64,000 bases of DNA from an uncultured Bryobacteraceae bacterium (GCA_938027685.1 CALJAM010000024.1:62001-126000), one strand, 5' to 3'. Shown: positions 54,875 to 62,901, counted from the first letter of the stretch. Translations and numbers: made by a program. The notes: generated by a model from the letters alone, not told the origin.

Positions 54875-55314
54875 TTCTCCTCCTCGCTCGCCGCGCCGGG
54901 CACACAAAAAGGCACCTGCGCGGCGGATGTCAACTCGTCATTGGGCTGCCAGCATCTGGCTGCGGTAAACCGACCCGAACGAATGGAAAGAACCAGATAG
55001 CAGTACCAAGGGCACGCTTCCTGAAGATCGGTGCGCGAGAAATAGGGGTCTTCGTCGGGGTGGGAATGGTAGATCCCCAACAGCTCCCAACCGCGCTCAC
55101 GCGCCGTCCGTTCGACCTCGAGGAGCTCGCGCGGATCCACACGGTAGCGCGTGCGCCGGGAGCCCGGCCAGACGTTGGTGAGCTCGACTGCGGCGCGCAC
55201 GCGCCGGAGTTCGTCTTCCCGCGTGCCCAGCATCGCGCCGCAGGCCTCCTCGGGATAGCAGCGGCCGGTGTGCTCGAGCATGCGCCGCCAGGGCTCGTAC
55301 TCAATGACCAGCAT
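54859..55314 (-). CDS. mec: JAMM/MPN metallopeptidase (Mec+-like)
   Basis: The protein has 151 residues. The JAMM zinc site is complete: a Glu at 22 or 23 (CYPEEACGAML), H83 and H85 in YHSHPDEDPYFSRTD, S93 and D96. In Mycobacterium, Mec+ cuts cysteine from the CysO-cysteine adduct. Here it is placed between cysM and the CysO-MoeZ fusion and overlaps both (14 and 16 bases), so the three proteins are co-made. It could also cut the fusion after Gly90 to free the carrier; that is inference. Confidence 0.92.
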   Translation of the reverse strand: MLVIEYEPWRRMLEHTGRCYPEEACGAMLGTREDELRRVRAAVELTNVWPGSRRTRYRVDPRELLEVERTARERGWELLGIYHSHPDEDPYFSRTDLQEACPWYCYLVLSIRSGRFTAARCWQPNDELTSAAQVPFCVPGAASEEEKCQGS

Positions 55315-56251
55315 CCCAGAACTCTTCGCTCAGATATCTCTGCCCGTCGTCGCAAAGCACGGTAACGATCACGGCGGTGCGCCCTTCGGCGGCCAGCCGG
55401 TGCGCAAGTTCGAGCGCCGCAGCCACGTTGGCGCCGGAGGAGATCCCAACCAGCAGACCCTCCTCGCGCGCCAGTCGCCGTGTCATCTCGTGGGCGCGCT
55501 CAGTCTCCACCCAAATCGTCCCGTCGGCAACGCTCGGGTCCCAGATGCCCGGTACGATGGCCGAATCCATGTGCTTGGCGCCCTCGATGCCGTGAAAAGG
55601 GGACGCGGGCTGCACGGCCCAGCACTGCACGTCCGGCTTGTGACGGCGCAGCCGGCGGCTCGTTCCCACGAAGGTTCCGCTGGTCCCCAGCACGGCTACG
55701 AAATGAGTGATGTGCCCTTGTGTCTGGCGGAGGATCTCGACGCCCGTAGTGCGGTAATGAGCTCGCCAGTTGGCCGGGTTGTTGTACTGGTCGGGGTAGT
55801 AATAGCGCTGAGGATCGGCCTGGTAGATCCGCCGGCACTCGCGGATCGCGCCATCGGAGCCCTCGGCCGGATCGGTCAGGATCAGCTCCGCGCCGAAAGC
55901 GCGCAAGATGCGCTGTCGTTCCCGGGAGACGTTGGCGGGCATGCATAGCCGGACGCGGTAGCCGCGTGAGGCCGCGATCATGGCGTAAGCAATGCCGGTA
56001 TTGCCGCTGGTCGCGTCCAGAAGGATGCGATCGGGTGTTAGAAGTCCACGCCGCTCGCCGTCTTCGATCATGGCGAGAGCGGCCCGGTCTTTGACCGAGC
56101 CGCTGGGGTTGAGGAATTCGGCCTTGGCGTAAAGTTCTACGCCTTTCAGGCCCGCACTAAGCCTGCGCAAGGGCAGGAGCGGCGTCCCGCCGACGCGGAA
56201 ATGTGTCGCTCCCTCGCCCTTTACCCGTTTCCGCTGTCTCTCGGCTGTCAT
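55301..56251 (-). CDS. cysM: CysM-type cysteine synthase
   Basis: The protein has 316 residues of the PLP fold-type II family. The PLP lysine is K54 in LNPSGSVKDRAALA. The phosphate-binding loop is in DATSGNTGIAYAMIAASRGY. YPDQYNNPANWRAHYRTTG and GTSGTFVGTSRRL resemble CysM of actinobacteria, which uses O-phosphoserine and the CysO thiocarboxylate as sulfur donor. That substrate choice is inferred from the neighbours. ATG 56251 is chosen; an in-frame ATG at 56329 overlaps the SCP2-like stop and would give translational coupling but adds 26 atypical residues. Confidence 0.9.
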   Translation of the reverse strand: MTAERQRKRVKGEGATHFRVGGTPLLPLRRLSAGLKGVELYAKAEFLNPSGSVKDRAALAMIEDGERRGLLTPDRILLDATSGNTGIAYAMIAASRGYRVRLCMPANVSRERQRILRAFGAELILTDPAEGSDGAIRECRRIYQADPQRYYYPDQYNNPANWRAHYRTTGVEILRQTQGHITHFVAVLGTSGTFVGTSRRLRRHKPDVQCWAVQPASPFHGIEGAKHMDSAIVPGIWDPSVADGTIWVETERAHEMTRRLAREEGLLVGISSGANVAAALELAHRLAAEGRTAVIVTVLCDDGQRYLSEEFWDAGH

Positions 56252-56322
56252 GATCCCCGGCGCAAGCCACAGTGACTTGACGCGCGCTCTCGTCCGCCCC
56301 CCTGCCGTCTCTGGGCGCCGCC

Positions 56323-56883
56323 TCAACATTCGGCCTGAGCAAGTCGCTGAACGGCGGCCTCATCCAACTCTTTGTCCTCCACGAAAGCCGTCGGAACCTG
56401 CCTGGCGTGCCTCAGCATTACGTTGGCCATAATGATGGTCCGTGCGGTGAAGCGCGGCCGGTGGTACACGCTCTCCAATGGTTCGATGCGCACCAAGCGT
56501 CGCGCGAACGCGCTGGTGGGCGTCAGCGTCCCCTCGAAAAGCTGACGGGCGGTCCGATAGTTGCTCGTGACCATGAAGTCGGGCGCCTCCTCCAGCGGGA
56601 AATCGCCGACGGCGAGCTTCCTGACCTTGCCGCGCTCGAGCTCAAGCCGGATCCTGGCTTCCCAGCTGCCCGCCCATAGGCTCCGCAGAGGGCCGGGGAG
56701 TTCACGAATGTGGTAGTCCAGACGCAGGGAGTAATCCACGCTCAGCTTCCGAAAATACTCGTCCGTGCGTCTGGCCGCCTGAATGGTACGGGTCACCACA
56801 CGCACCCACTCAGGCGAAAGAAAGAGCAGCGGCCGGCGGGAGCCGCTCGCCCTCTGCCCGTCAAACCCACAAGAGCGTTGCAT
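56323..56883 (-). CDS. SCP2-like (sterol carrier fold) protein, tentative
   Basis: The protein has about 186 residues. After an arginine-rich start, LSPEWVRVVTRTIQAARRTD begins the folded part. WEARIRLELERGKVRKLAVG and VTSNYRTARQLFEGTLTPTSAF resemble SCP2-type lipid-binding domains, which usually hold a hydrophobic ligand. ATG 56883 lies inside the end of the DsrE-like gene (23-base overlap); a later start is possible. It belongs to the sulfur/redox operon, but its role there is unknown. Confidence 0.6.
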   Translation of the reverse strand: MQRSCGFDGQRASGSRRPLLFLSPEWVRVVTRTIQAARRTDEYFRKLSVDYSLRLDYHIRELPGPLRSLWAGSWEARIRLELERGKVRKLAVGDFPLEEAPDFMVTSNYRTARQLFEGTLTPTSAFARRLVRIEPLESVYHRPRFTARTIIMANVMLRHARQVPTAFVEDKELDEAAVQRLAQAEC

Positions 56884-57283
56884 GCTCGCTGGAACCCTTC
56901 CTGAGGAATTCACCGAGGCTGCAGACTTCCTCCACCCCGGCGACCAATTCGGATCTCGCGATGTTGTGTAGCGCCATGGCCGCCGGGCAAACGAGTACCT
57001 GTCCGCCGAGTTTCAATACCCCGTCCAGCAGTTCGGAGATGGTTGGGACGGTCCCCGCCTGCAGCGCCTCCTGGATACGCGGACGTAACCACTCTGCCGT
57101 CTCCTCTCCCAGCTCGTCCGTCCGCCCGGAGCGGAGGCGAACCACCGCGCCGTGGCTGAAAAGCAGTGTCACCGGCCGGCCCGAAGCAAGGGCGGCGGTC
57201 GCCAACTGCAACGCCCCCAGCACGCGTTCGTAAGACGCGCTGACCAGCACCAGACCGAGAGGCGCCCCCGAAGGCGTCACCAT
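56861..57283 (-). CDS. DsrE-like sulfur-relay protein
   Basis: The protein has 140 residues from ATG 57283 (MVTPSGAPLGLVLVSASYER). It has the DsrE/F alternating fold: a first strand GLVLVSASYERVLGALQLAT, then RPVTLLFSHGAVV, and GGQVLVCPAAMALHNI with one cysteine where sulfur-relay members carry theirs. Such proteins often shuttle persulfide sulfur. It starts 5 bases after the hemerythrin gene ends and overlaps the SCP2-like gene. The in-frame upstream extension to 57439 lies inside the hemerythrin gene and is rejected. Confidence 0.8.
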   Translation of the reverse strand: MVTPSGAPLGLVLVSASYERVLGALQLATAALASGRPVTLLFSHGAVVRLRSGRTDELGEETAEWLRPRIQEALQAGTVPTISELLDGVLKLGGQVLVCPAAMALHNIARSELVAGVEEVCSLGEFLRKGSSEHATLLWV

Positions 57284-57288
57284 CTTGT

Positions 57289-57795
57289 TCAGGCGGTCGG
57301 CGTTGCTGATCTGCCGCGAATCGTGGCAGCCCACTCGAGAAGCGGCACGCCGGCGTTGCGGCTGGCCTCCAGATTCGCCGCTATCCGCTGCAAGTCTTCG
57401 GCAGGCAACCTTTCGGCAAACAACCCGAGACCGTCGCATTCAACGGGATGAGGAAGCACGTCCCTCCGAATCAGCTCGGCGAGCTCTTCGACCTCGTGTT
57501 CGAGAAGTTGGCCCTTGCCAAGGACCTCCGCCAGACGCTTGGCGGCCGCAATTACTCGGTCGTGCGCTCCGATCAGACCGTCGATATAGCGATCCCCAAA
57601 GAATTGCCTGAGCGCGGGGTAAAGGCTCTCCTCTTCAAAACGAAAGTGGGGTCCCGTCAATTTGTCCAACTGGACGAGGATCTCCAGGGCGTCCTCGACC
57701 CTGCGCTCCTTGACGGCAGCCAGGAGGGCCAGCAAAGCGTCGCGGACCTTGACATGGTCGGAGCGTAGTTCTTCGATGGGGCTGACGATCGACAT
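57289..57795 (-). CDS. hemerythrin HHE domain protein
   Basis: The protein has 168 residues from ATG 57795 (MSIVSPIEELRSDHVKVRDA). Di-iron ligands of the HHE fold are all visible: the His in SDHVKVR, HFRFEEE, the His in AHDRVIAA and HPVECDGLG. HHE proteins bind O2 or NO or help repair iron centres. It is the first gene of the operon running to 53444. A strong promoter and a GGAGAGG ribosome site precede it. Confidence 0.9.
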   Translation of the reverse strand: MSIVSPIEELRSDHVKVRDALLALLAAVKERRVEDALEILVQLDKLTGPHFRFEEESLYPALRQFFGDRYIDGLIGAHDRVIAAAKRLAEVLGKGQLLEHEVEELAELIRRDVLPHPVECDGLGLFAERLPAEDLQRIAANLEASRNAGVPLLEWAATIRGRSATPTA

Positions 57796-57813
57796 ATTCG
57801 ACCTCTCCGATAG

Positions 57814-57843
57814 AGTATACCGCCTTAGCCAGTGGCCTGTCAA
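57814..57843 (-). promoter_or_regulatory. consensus sigma70-type promoter of the hemerythrin-CysM-Mec-CysO/MoeZ operon
   Basis: On the minus strand TTGACA (57843-57838), an 18-base spacer and TATACT (57819-57814) form a near-perfect housekeeping promoter. The expected start is near 57807, giving a leader of about 12 bases that includes GGAGAGG. Confidence 0.8.
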
Positions 57844-57850
57844 CAGGTAT

Positions 57851-57861
57851 TTGATATTCAA
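57851..57861. promoter_or_regulatory. short palindrome upstream of the hemerythrin promoter
   Basis: TTGATATTCAA is a perfect TTGA/TCAA inverted repeat with a 3-base centre, 7 bases upstream of the -35. It could be a regulator site. The spacing is too short for a standard FNR/CRP site. Confidence 0.35.
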
Positions 57862-57995
57862 GATCTGCTTTACCGAAAAGCCCCATGCAGCGCACACCCT
57901 AACGGCCACGGCCCCGGCACGAGCCCCATCTCACCCCGGTCGGCGTTTGCGGAATGCTTCCACTGATGTTAGTCTCGACCTCCAGGAGGATGCCA

Positions 57996-59438
57996 ATGAT
58001 CGCGGAATTATCCCGGCGCCCTTCCCGCCGCCGAGTGCTCGCCTCGATTGCGGCGCCTTGGTTATCGGCTCTGCCAATCGCGGAACCGCCCGTCAACGTC
58101 GTGCTGTTGGTCACGGACGACCAGCGCTGGGACACGTTGGGGGTAATGGGCAACCGCCTCATCCAAACCCCGCACCTTGATCGGCTGGCGGGCGAAGGCG
58201 TGCTTTTCGTGAACAACTTCGTGACTACTTCGATCTGCATGGCCAGCCGAGCGAGCATGTTCACCGGCCAATACGTATCCACGCACGGTCTGAACGAGTT
58301 CAACACGCAGCTTTCCACGACTGCGTTCCAGCGATCCTACCCCGGCATATTTCGCGCGGCGGGCTACCAGACGGGCTTTATTGGGAAGTGGGGGCTTGAC
58401 CGCAAGCCGCTGCCCGAGGACCGGTTCGATTACTGGCGCGGCTTTGCGGGCCAGGGCAATTACTTTCCCGAAGGGCCCAAGGGGCCTCATCTGACGGCAC
58501 TGATGGGCCGCCAAGCGCTGGAGTTCCTGCGGACGGTCTCACAGCAGCGGCCGTTTTTCCTACAGGTCAGTTTCAAAGCTCCCCACGTGCAGGATGAGGA
58601 TCCCAGGCAGTTCCTCTACGATCCCGCCGACGCCGACTTGTATCGCGACGTCGTCTTCCCGCTGCCCCGCACCGCGGATACTCGCTATCTCGAACAGCTG
58701 CCCGTTGAGGTGCAGCGTAGCGAGGGTCGGCGGCGCTGGGCGGTTCGTTTCTCGACGCCCTCCCTGTACCAGGAATCGGTCCGCAGCTATTACCGGTTGA
58801 TCACCGGAGTCGACCGGGTTGTCGGCCAAATTCGCGCTGCTCTCCGTGAGCTGGGGCTGGAAAGCCGGACGATTATCGTTTTCACTTCCGACAACGGCTT
58901 TTACCTGGGCGAGCACGGCTTGGCCGGCAAATGGCTGATGCACGAGGAATCCATCCGGACGCCTCTGATCGTCTTCGATCCCAGGCTGCCCGCCGCGGCA
59001 CGCGGTCGCAGATGCACGGAGATGACCCTCAACATCGATCTGGCGCCGACGCTGCTCGAGCTGGCCGGCCTGAAACCCTCTCCCGCCATGCAAGGCCGCA
59101 GCCTGGCGCCGTTGCTCGACCCTGCCGCCCGGCCTCGTTGGCGAACCGATTTCTTTTACGAACACACCTTCACGGCCAGGGGCTGGATTCCGCGCGTGGA
59201 GGGCGTTCGCGGTGAACGATGGAAGTACACTCGCTACCTCGACACCGACCCGCTCTTCGAGGAGCTTTACGACTTGCAGAACGATCCGTTCGAAGAGCGG
59301 AATCTGGCCCCGGATCCTGCCTACCGGAGCGTGCTCGAGCGGATGCGGGACCGGTATCGCCTGTGGAAGGAGGCACTGGCGGCGGCTACGCCGGAGTCCG
59401 GCTGGAGCCGAGGCGAACCTGCGCCGGCCTCCCTGTGA
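57996..59438 (+). CDS. sulfatase family protein with Tat-like signal
   Basis: The protein has 480 residues. The N-terminus RRPSRRRVLASIAAPWLSA is a Tat-like signal. Metal-binding DD at 41-42 (LVTDDQRWDTLG) begins the sulfatase fold. The formylglycine site is C81 in ICMASRASMFTG, a CxAxR variant of the usual CxPxR. HGLAGKWLMHEESIRTPLIV and FTSDNGFYLGEHG are family motifs. ATG 57996 is chosen because AGGAGG (57984-57989) is 6 bases upstream; the ATG at 57990 is too close to it. It is divergent from the hemerythrin operon. The substrate is unknown. Confidence 0.88.
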   Translation: MIAELSRRPSRRRVLASIAAPWLSALPIAEPPVNVVLLVTDDQRWDTLGVMGNRLIQTPHLDRLAGEGVLFVNNFVTTSICMASRASMFTGQYVSTHGLNEFNTQLSTTAFQRSYPGIFRAAGYQTGFIGKWGLDRKPLPEDRFDYWRGFAGQGNYFPEGPKGPHLTALMGRQALEFLRTVSQQRPFFLQVSFKAPHVQDEDPRQFLYDPADADLYRDVVFPLPRTADTRYLEQLPVEVQRSEGRRRWAVRFSTPSLYQESVRSYYRLITGVDRVVGQIRAALRELGLESRTIIVFTSDNGFYLGEHGLAGKWLMHEESIRTPLIVFDPRLPAAARGRRCTEMTLNIDLAPTLLELAGLKPSPAMQGRSLAPLLDPAARPRWRTDFFYEHTFTARGWIPRVEGVRGERWKYTRYLDTDPLFEELYDLQNDPFEERNLAPDPAYRSVLERMRDRYRLWKEALAAATPESGWSRGEPAPASL

Positions 59439-59451
59439 CCGACGGCAGCCG

Positions 59452-59790
59452 TCAATTCGCCGGCGGCAGGTGCGGCGTGATCATGCGCACCAGTTCGGAC
59501 TTGGGCACGGCGCCGACGCGCATGTCGACCACTCGCCCGTCCTTGAACAGCAGCAGAGTCGGAATGCCGCGAATTTGGTAACGCATCGCCGAGGCCCCGT
59601 TGGCGTCGACGTCCAGCTTGGCCACCTTCAGCCGCCCGGCGTACTCGGCGGCGAGGGCCTCCACGGTCGGCGCGATCATGCGGCAGGGACCGCACCACTC
59701 GGCCCAGAAATCCACCAGTACCGGCAAATCCGACTGCAACACTTCGCGATCAAATGTGGCGTCCGTGACGTGAATTACGTTGGCTCCCAC
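59452..59790 (-). CDS. trxA: thioredoxin
   Basis: The protein has 112 residues from GTG 59790 (MGANVIHVTDATFDREVL). The active site is WCGPC with C33 and C36. The cis-proline motif is in RGIPTLLLFKDG. A GGAGAG ribosome site lies about 8 bases upstream of the GTG; the longer reading from ATG 59820 adds ten residues not typical of thioredoxins. It reduces protein disulfides. It converges on the sulfatase gene and lies downstream of glgA on the same strand. Confidence 0.94.
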   Translation of the reverse strand: MGANVIHVTDATFDREVLQSDLPVLVDFWAEWCGPCRMIAPTVEALAAEYAGRLKVAKLDVDANGASAMRYQIRGIPTLLLFKDGRVVDMRVGAVPKSELVRMITPHLPPAN

Positions 59791-59837
59791 AGTTCTCACT
59801 CTCCATTGCCCATGATGCAAAATTCGCCTCAGGGGAT

Positions 59838-61253
59838 TCAGTAGCCGGCCAGCTCACGGAACAACTCGGAATAGCGCGCGGCGGAGGCTCTCCAGGAGAA
59901 ATCCTTTTTCATGCCCGCGCGCATGAGAGCTTCCCAGCGAGGGCGATCCCGCCAGGCGGCCAGTGCCGCCCGAAGAGCCTCCATCATCGCGCGGGCATTG
60001 TAGTCGCGGAACTTGAAGCCCGTGCTCTCGTCCACCGTGTCCTCGAGGCCCCCGGTGGCGCGCACGACCGGCACCGTACCGTACCGCAGACTGTAAATCT
60101 GATTCAGGCCGCAGGGTTCGTAACGGCTGGGCATCAGAAAGATGTCCGCGCCCGCCTCGATCTTGTGGGCCAGGCGATTGTCGAAACCGATGCGCACTCC
60201 GACCCGGTCCGGGTGAGCCGCCGCGAGCTCTCTCAGGAACCGTTCGTACTCCGGGCTGCCGGTGCCCAGCACCACGAGCGCCAGATCTTCGGCCATCAGT
60301 TCACCGGCGGCCTCGCGCACTAGATCGAAGCCTTTCTGCCAGTCCAGGCGGGAGACCATGCCGATCACAGGTCGTTCCGACTGCTGCGGCAGACTGAATT
60401 CGGCCAGAAGGTCCTGCTTACAGACGGCCTTGCCGCTGAGATCCTCAGCCGAGTAGTGCGCGGCAATGTAGGGATCGGTCTCCGGGTTCCATTCCGAGTA
60501 ATCGGCGCCGTTGAGAATGCCCCTGAGCACGTCGCTGCGTTCGCGCAGCAGTTGATCCAGACCGAAGCCCAGTTCCGGCGTCTGGATTTCGCGCGCATAG
60601 GTGGGGCTGACCACGGTGATGCGATCGCTCAGGCAAATTGCGCCTCTGAGGAAATTGATGCGGCCGTCGAAGCTCATGCCGGCCGTGACGGCGGCTTCCG
60701 GGTCCAGGCCGATTTCCGCAAGCGCCGAGGTCGGGAAAATCCCCTGGTAGCCGAGATTGTGGATGGTCAAGACCGTGCGCGTGGCGATGAACGTGGGATC
60801 GTACCGCAGGATCGTCCGCAGGTAGACGGGCACCAGCGAGGCCTGCCAGTCATGGCAGTGGATGATGCGGGGGCGGAAGACGTGGCGTGCAAGTGCGATG
60901 GCCGCACGAGCCAGCAGCGCAAAGCGCACGTGGTTGTCGGGATGATCACCGCCTGGCGGACCATAGATGCCCGGACGATCGTAAAGGGCCGGGCAGTCGA
61001 CCAGTAAGTACCGCGACCGGTCCTCGCGTAGATATACGTTTGCGCGATAACAGGCGGGGCCGAACCAGACCTCCAGGTTGCCGTAGACGCGCTGCGCTCC
61101 GTCCAGAGGGATGCCTCGATAGCGGGGTAGGACCACCGCAACTTCGTGTCCGAGTTCCTGCAGGGCAGCTGAGAGAGCTCCCACGACGTCCGCCAGGCCG
61201 CCCACTTTGGCCAAGGGTGCGGCTTCGGAAGCCACCATCAGGATGGGGATCAC
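59838..61253 (-). CDS. glgA: glycogen synthase (ADP-glucose type, GT5)
   Basis: GlgA elongates alpha-1,4-glucan from ADP-glucose. The protein has 471 residues. MVASEAAPLAKVGGLADVVG (residues 6-25) includes the KxGG substrate loop. IIHCHDWQASLVP, TIHNLGYQGIFP and GMVSRLDWQKGFDLV are family motifs, and FLMPSRYEPCGLNQIYSLRY is the conserved C-terminal donor-site motif. The GTG at 61253 has a GGGAGGA ribosome site. The nearby thioredoxin gene (48 bases downstream) may be on the same mRNA. No other glycogen gene is in the window. Confidence 0.96.
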   Translation of the reverse strand: MIPILMVASEAAPLAKVGGLADVVGALSAALQELGHEVAVVLPRYRGIPLDGAQRVYGNLEVWFGPACYRANVYLREDRSRYLLVDCPALYDRPGIYGPPGGDHPDNHVRFALLARAAIALARHVFRPRIIHCHDWQASLVPVYLRTILRYDPTFIATRTVLTIHNLGYQGIFPTSALAEIGLDPEAAVTAGMSFDGRINFLRGAICLSDRITVVSPTYAREIQTPELGFGLDQLLRERSDVLRGILNGADYSEWNPETDPYIAAHYSAEDLSGKAVCKQDLLAEFSLPQQSERPVIGMVSRLDWQKGFDLVREAAGELMAEDLALVVLGTGSPEYERFLRELAAAHPDRVGVRIGFDNRLAHKIEAGADIFLMPSRYEPCGLNQIYSLRYGTVPVVRATGGLEDTVDESTGFKFRDYNARAMMEALRAALAAWRDRPRWEALMRAGMKKDFSWRASAARYSELFRELAGY

Positions 61254-61299
61254 GCGTCCTCCCGGGAAGAGGCATCAGGCACGATCGGGCCGCCCTGGC

Positions 61300-61377
61300 T
61301 GGTGTCCCCAGCGGGATTCGAACCCGCGTTGCCGCCTTGAAAGAGCGGTGTCCTAGGCCGTGCTAGACGATGGGGAC
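61300..61377 (-). tRNA. tRNA-Glu (anticodon TTC)
   Basis: The minus-strand gene has acceptor stem GTCCCCA/TGGGGAC, anticodon arm CCGCT-CTTTCAA-GGCGG with anticodon TTC, T arm CGGGTTCGAATCCCG and an encoded ACCA end. The 5' part resembles other bacterial glutamate tRNAs closely. Confidence 0.97.
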
Positions 61378-61396
61378 CGAGATGCAGTTTCACTTC

Positions 61397-61426
61397 TACT
61401 GTAGCGGGTATCGCGCTGCTCCGTCA
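61397..61426 (-). promoter_or_regulatory. promoter of tRNA-Glu overlapping the photolyase stop
   Basis: On the minus strand TTGACG (61426-61421), an 18-base spacer and TACAGT (61402-61397) precede the tRNA by about 20 bases. The TGA in TTGACG is the stop codon of the photolyase gene. Confidence 0.65.
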
Positions 61427-62848
61427 ACTGCCGCCCTCGCCACCGCGTTCGAGAGCGCGGATGCGCGCCAGATACCCGGCGACGTCGGTCTTGCGCTCGA
61501 AGCCCTGACGCGAAAAGTAGCGAATCGTACCCAGCACCGGCCGTTCGCGCCACGGACGGTCATGCAGGCCGAAGCACCAGAGGATATTCGTATAGGTATT
61601 AGGGTCCCGACCGTCCAGCGCCAGACGGTCGTGCAGCTCGATCATGGTACGCAGCGCCTCCTGGTGGCTCCCCGACCACTCGATGATCTTTTTGCCCCAA
61701 TACATGCGGGCATAGCCGTGAATCTTGCCGGCCAGCAGCAGCTCCTTCTGCGCCGCGTTCCAGATCTCGTCGTGAGTTTCGGCGCGCAAGAACTGCTCGA
61801 AATCATAGATATGCTCGCGCGGGTCGCCGTCGTGCTTTCTCAAGGTCTGCCGGGCCCATTCCGGCAGTTCCTCCAGCGAGTCCACGCGCCGGGCGTGACG
61901 GCAGAAATTGAACGCCAGCTCCCGCCGCACGATGAGCTGCTCGAGGAATTGGTCAGCGAGCAGCCCATGCCGCCGTGCATAATCGGTCACAGCCAGCGCA
62001 ACCTCGAGCGCAGAAATCTGGCCGAAGTGAAGATAGGGACTGAGATCCGATGTGGCTTCGACGCCGGGGTTGTTGCGCTCGCGGGCGTACAGCCGCAGCC
62101 TCCGCTCCAGAAACTCTTCCAGGCGTCTACGGGCCTCGGCGGCTCCGCCGCGAAAGATACGGGACGGCGGCACGCTGTGATCGATCCGGCAGGAGGCGAC
62201 CAGGCGCGGGATCTCTTCGGGCATGACCTCCGTGTGATAGGGGCATGCGGGTCCGCGGTAGCGACGGCGCAACCGGATCGCGGGGACGGGTTGCAGATAC
62301 TTGGGCAGCAGCTTGCGGATTTTGGGGCGGATCGAAAAGGCTGCGTACTGGCGCTCGGGGATGAGCGATCCCGGCACGATGCAGCTGGCATCCACGGCGA
62401 AATAGGGAATGCGCAGTTTTCCGGGCATTCGCTCGTTGAGCCGGCGCGGCCAGTAAACGGGGAAATCGTCGGTGACCAACGCCGCGGCCTCCGCCGCCAG
62501 TCGTTCGAGGACGTCGGCAGGATCCGATGAACTGCGGCGCAGGTAAAAAACGTAGCCGATGCCCAACGCTCTCAGCCGCCGCGCCGTCTCCGGAACGTTC
62601 TCCAGCAAGAAAGTGTGCAACCGGTCGTTGGCGTGCGGGTACTCGTAAGTGACGCCCTCGAAGTAAAGCAGCGGCAGGTCCAATCCGTTGGCCAGCTCCG
62701 CGGCAAAAAGCAGCCCATGGTTGAAGTCGACGCGGCGGTTGATCTGGGCCCAATAGAGCACGTATCGCGCTCCGTCGCGAAAAGGCGCTTCATTCAATCG
62801 ACGCACGCGCGGGTCGCCTTCCCAAAGCAGGCCCATGAGATTTAGCAT
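61424..62848 (-). CDS. phr: class II CPD photolyase
   Basis: Class II photolyases repair cyclobutane pyrimidine dimers with FADH and light. The protein has 474 residues from ATG 62848 (MLNLMGLLWEG); ATG 62836 is the alternative. RYVLYWAQINRRVDFNHGLL is near the start. The C-terminal FAD region holds EIWNAAQKELLLAGKIHGYA, then RMYWGKKIIEWSG, and DGRDPNTYTNILWCFGLHDR, all class II signatures rather than class I. It is divergent from the radical SAM gene. Confidence 0.93.
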   Translation of the reverse strand: MLNLMGLLWEGDPRVRRLNEAPFRDGARYVLYWAQINRRVDFNHGLLFAAELANGLDLPLLYFEGVTYEYPHANDRLHTFLLENVPETARRLRALGIGYVFYLRRSSSDPADVLERLAAEAAALVTDDFPVYWPRRLNERMPGKLRIPYFAVDASCIVPGSLIPERQYAAFSIRPKIRKLLPKYLQPVPAIRLRRRYRGPACPYHTEVMPEEIPRLVASCRIDHSVPPSRIFRGGAAEARRRLEEFLERRLRLYARERNNPGVEATSDLSPYLHFGQISALEVALAVTDYARRHGLLADQFLEQLIVRRELAFNFCRHARRVDSLEELPEWARQTLRKHDGDPREHIYDFEQFLRAETHDEIWNAAQKELLLAGKIHGYARMYWGKKIIEWSGSHQEALRTMIELHDRLALDGRDPNTYTNILWCFGLHDRPWRERPVLGTIRYFSRQGFERKTDVAGYLARIRALERGGEGGS

Positions 62849-62901
62849 GCCAGCACCGGGCGGCGATCGCAAAGCGGGGCATAGAATGGAGGAAAAAAGC
62901 G

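Noticed and set aside
57851-57861. TTGATATTCAA as a standard FNR/CRP site
   Set aside because: Half-sites match but the centre is 3 bases rather than the 4-6 expected.
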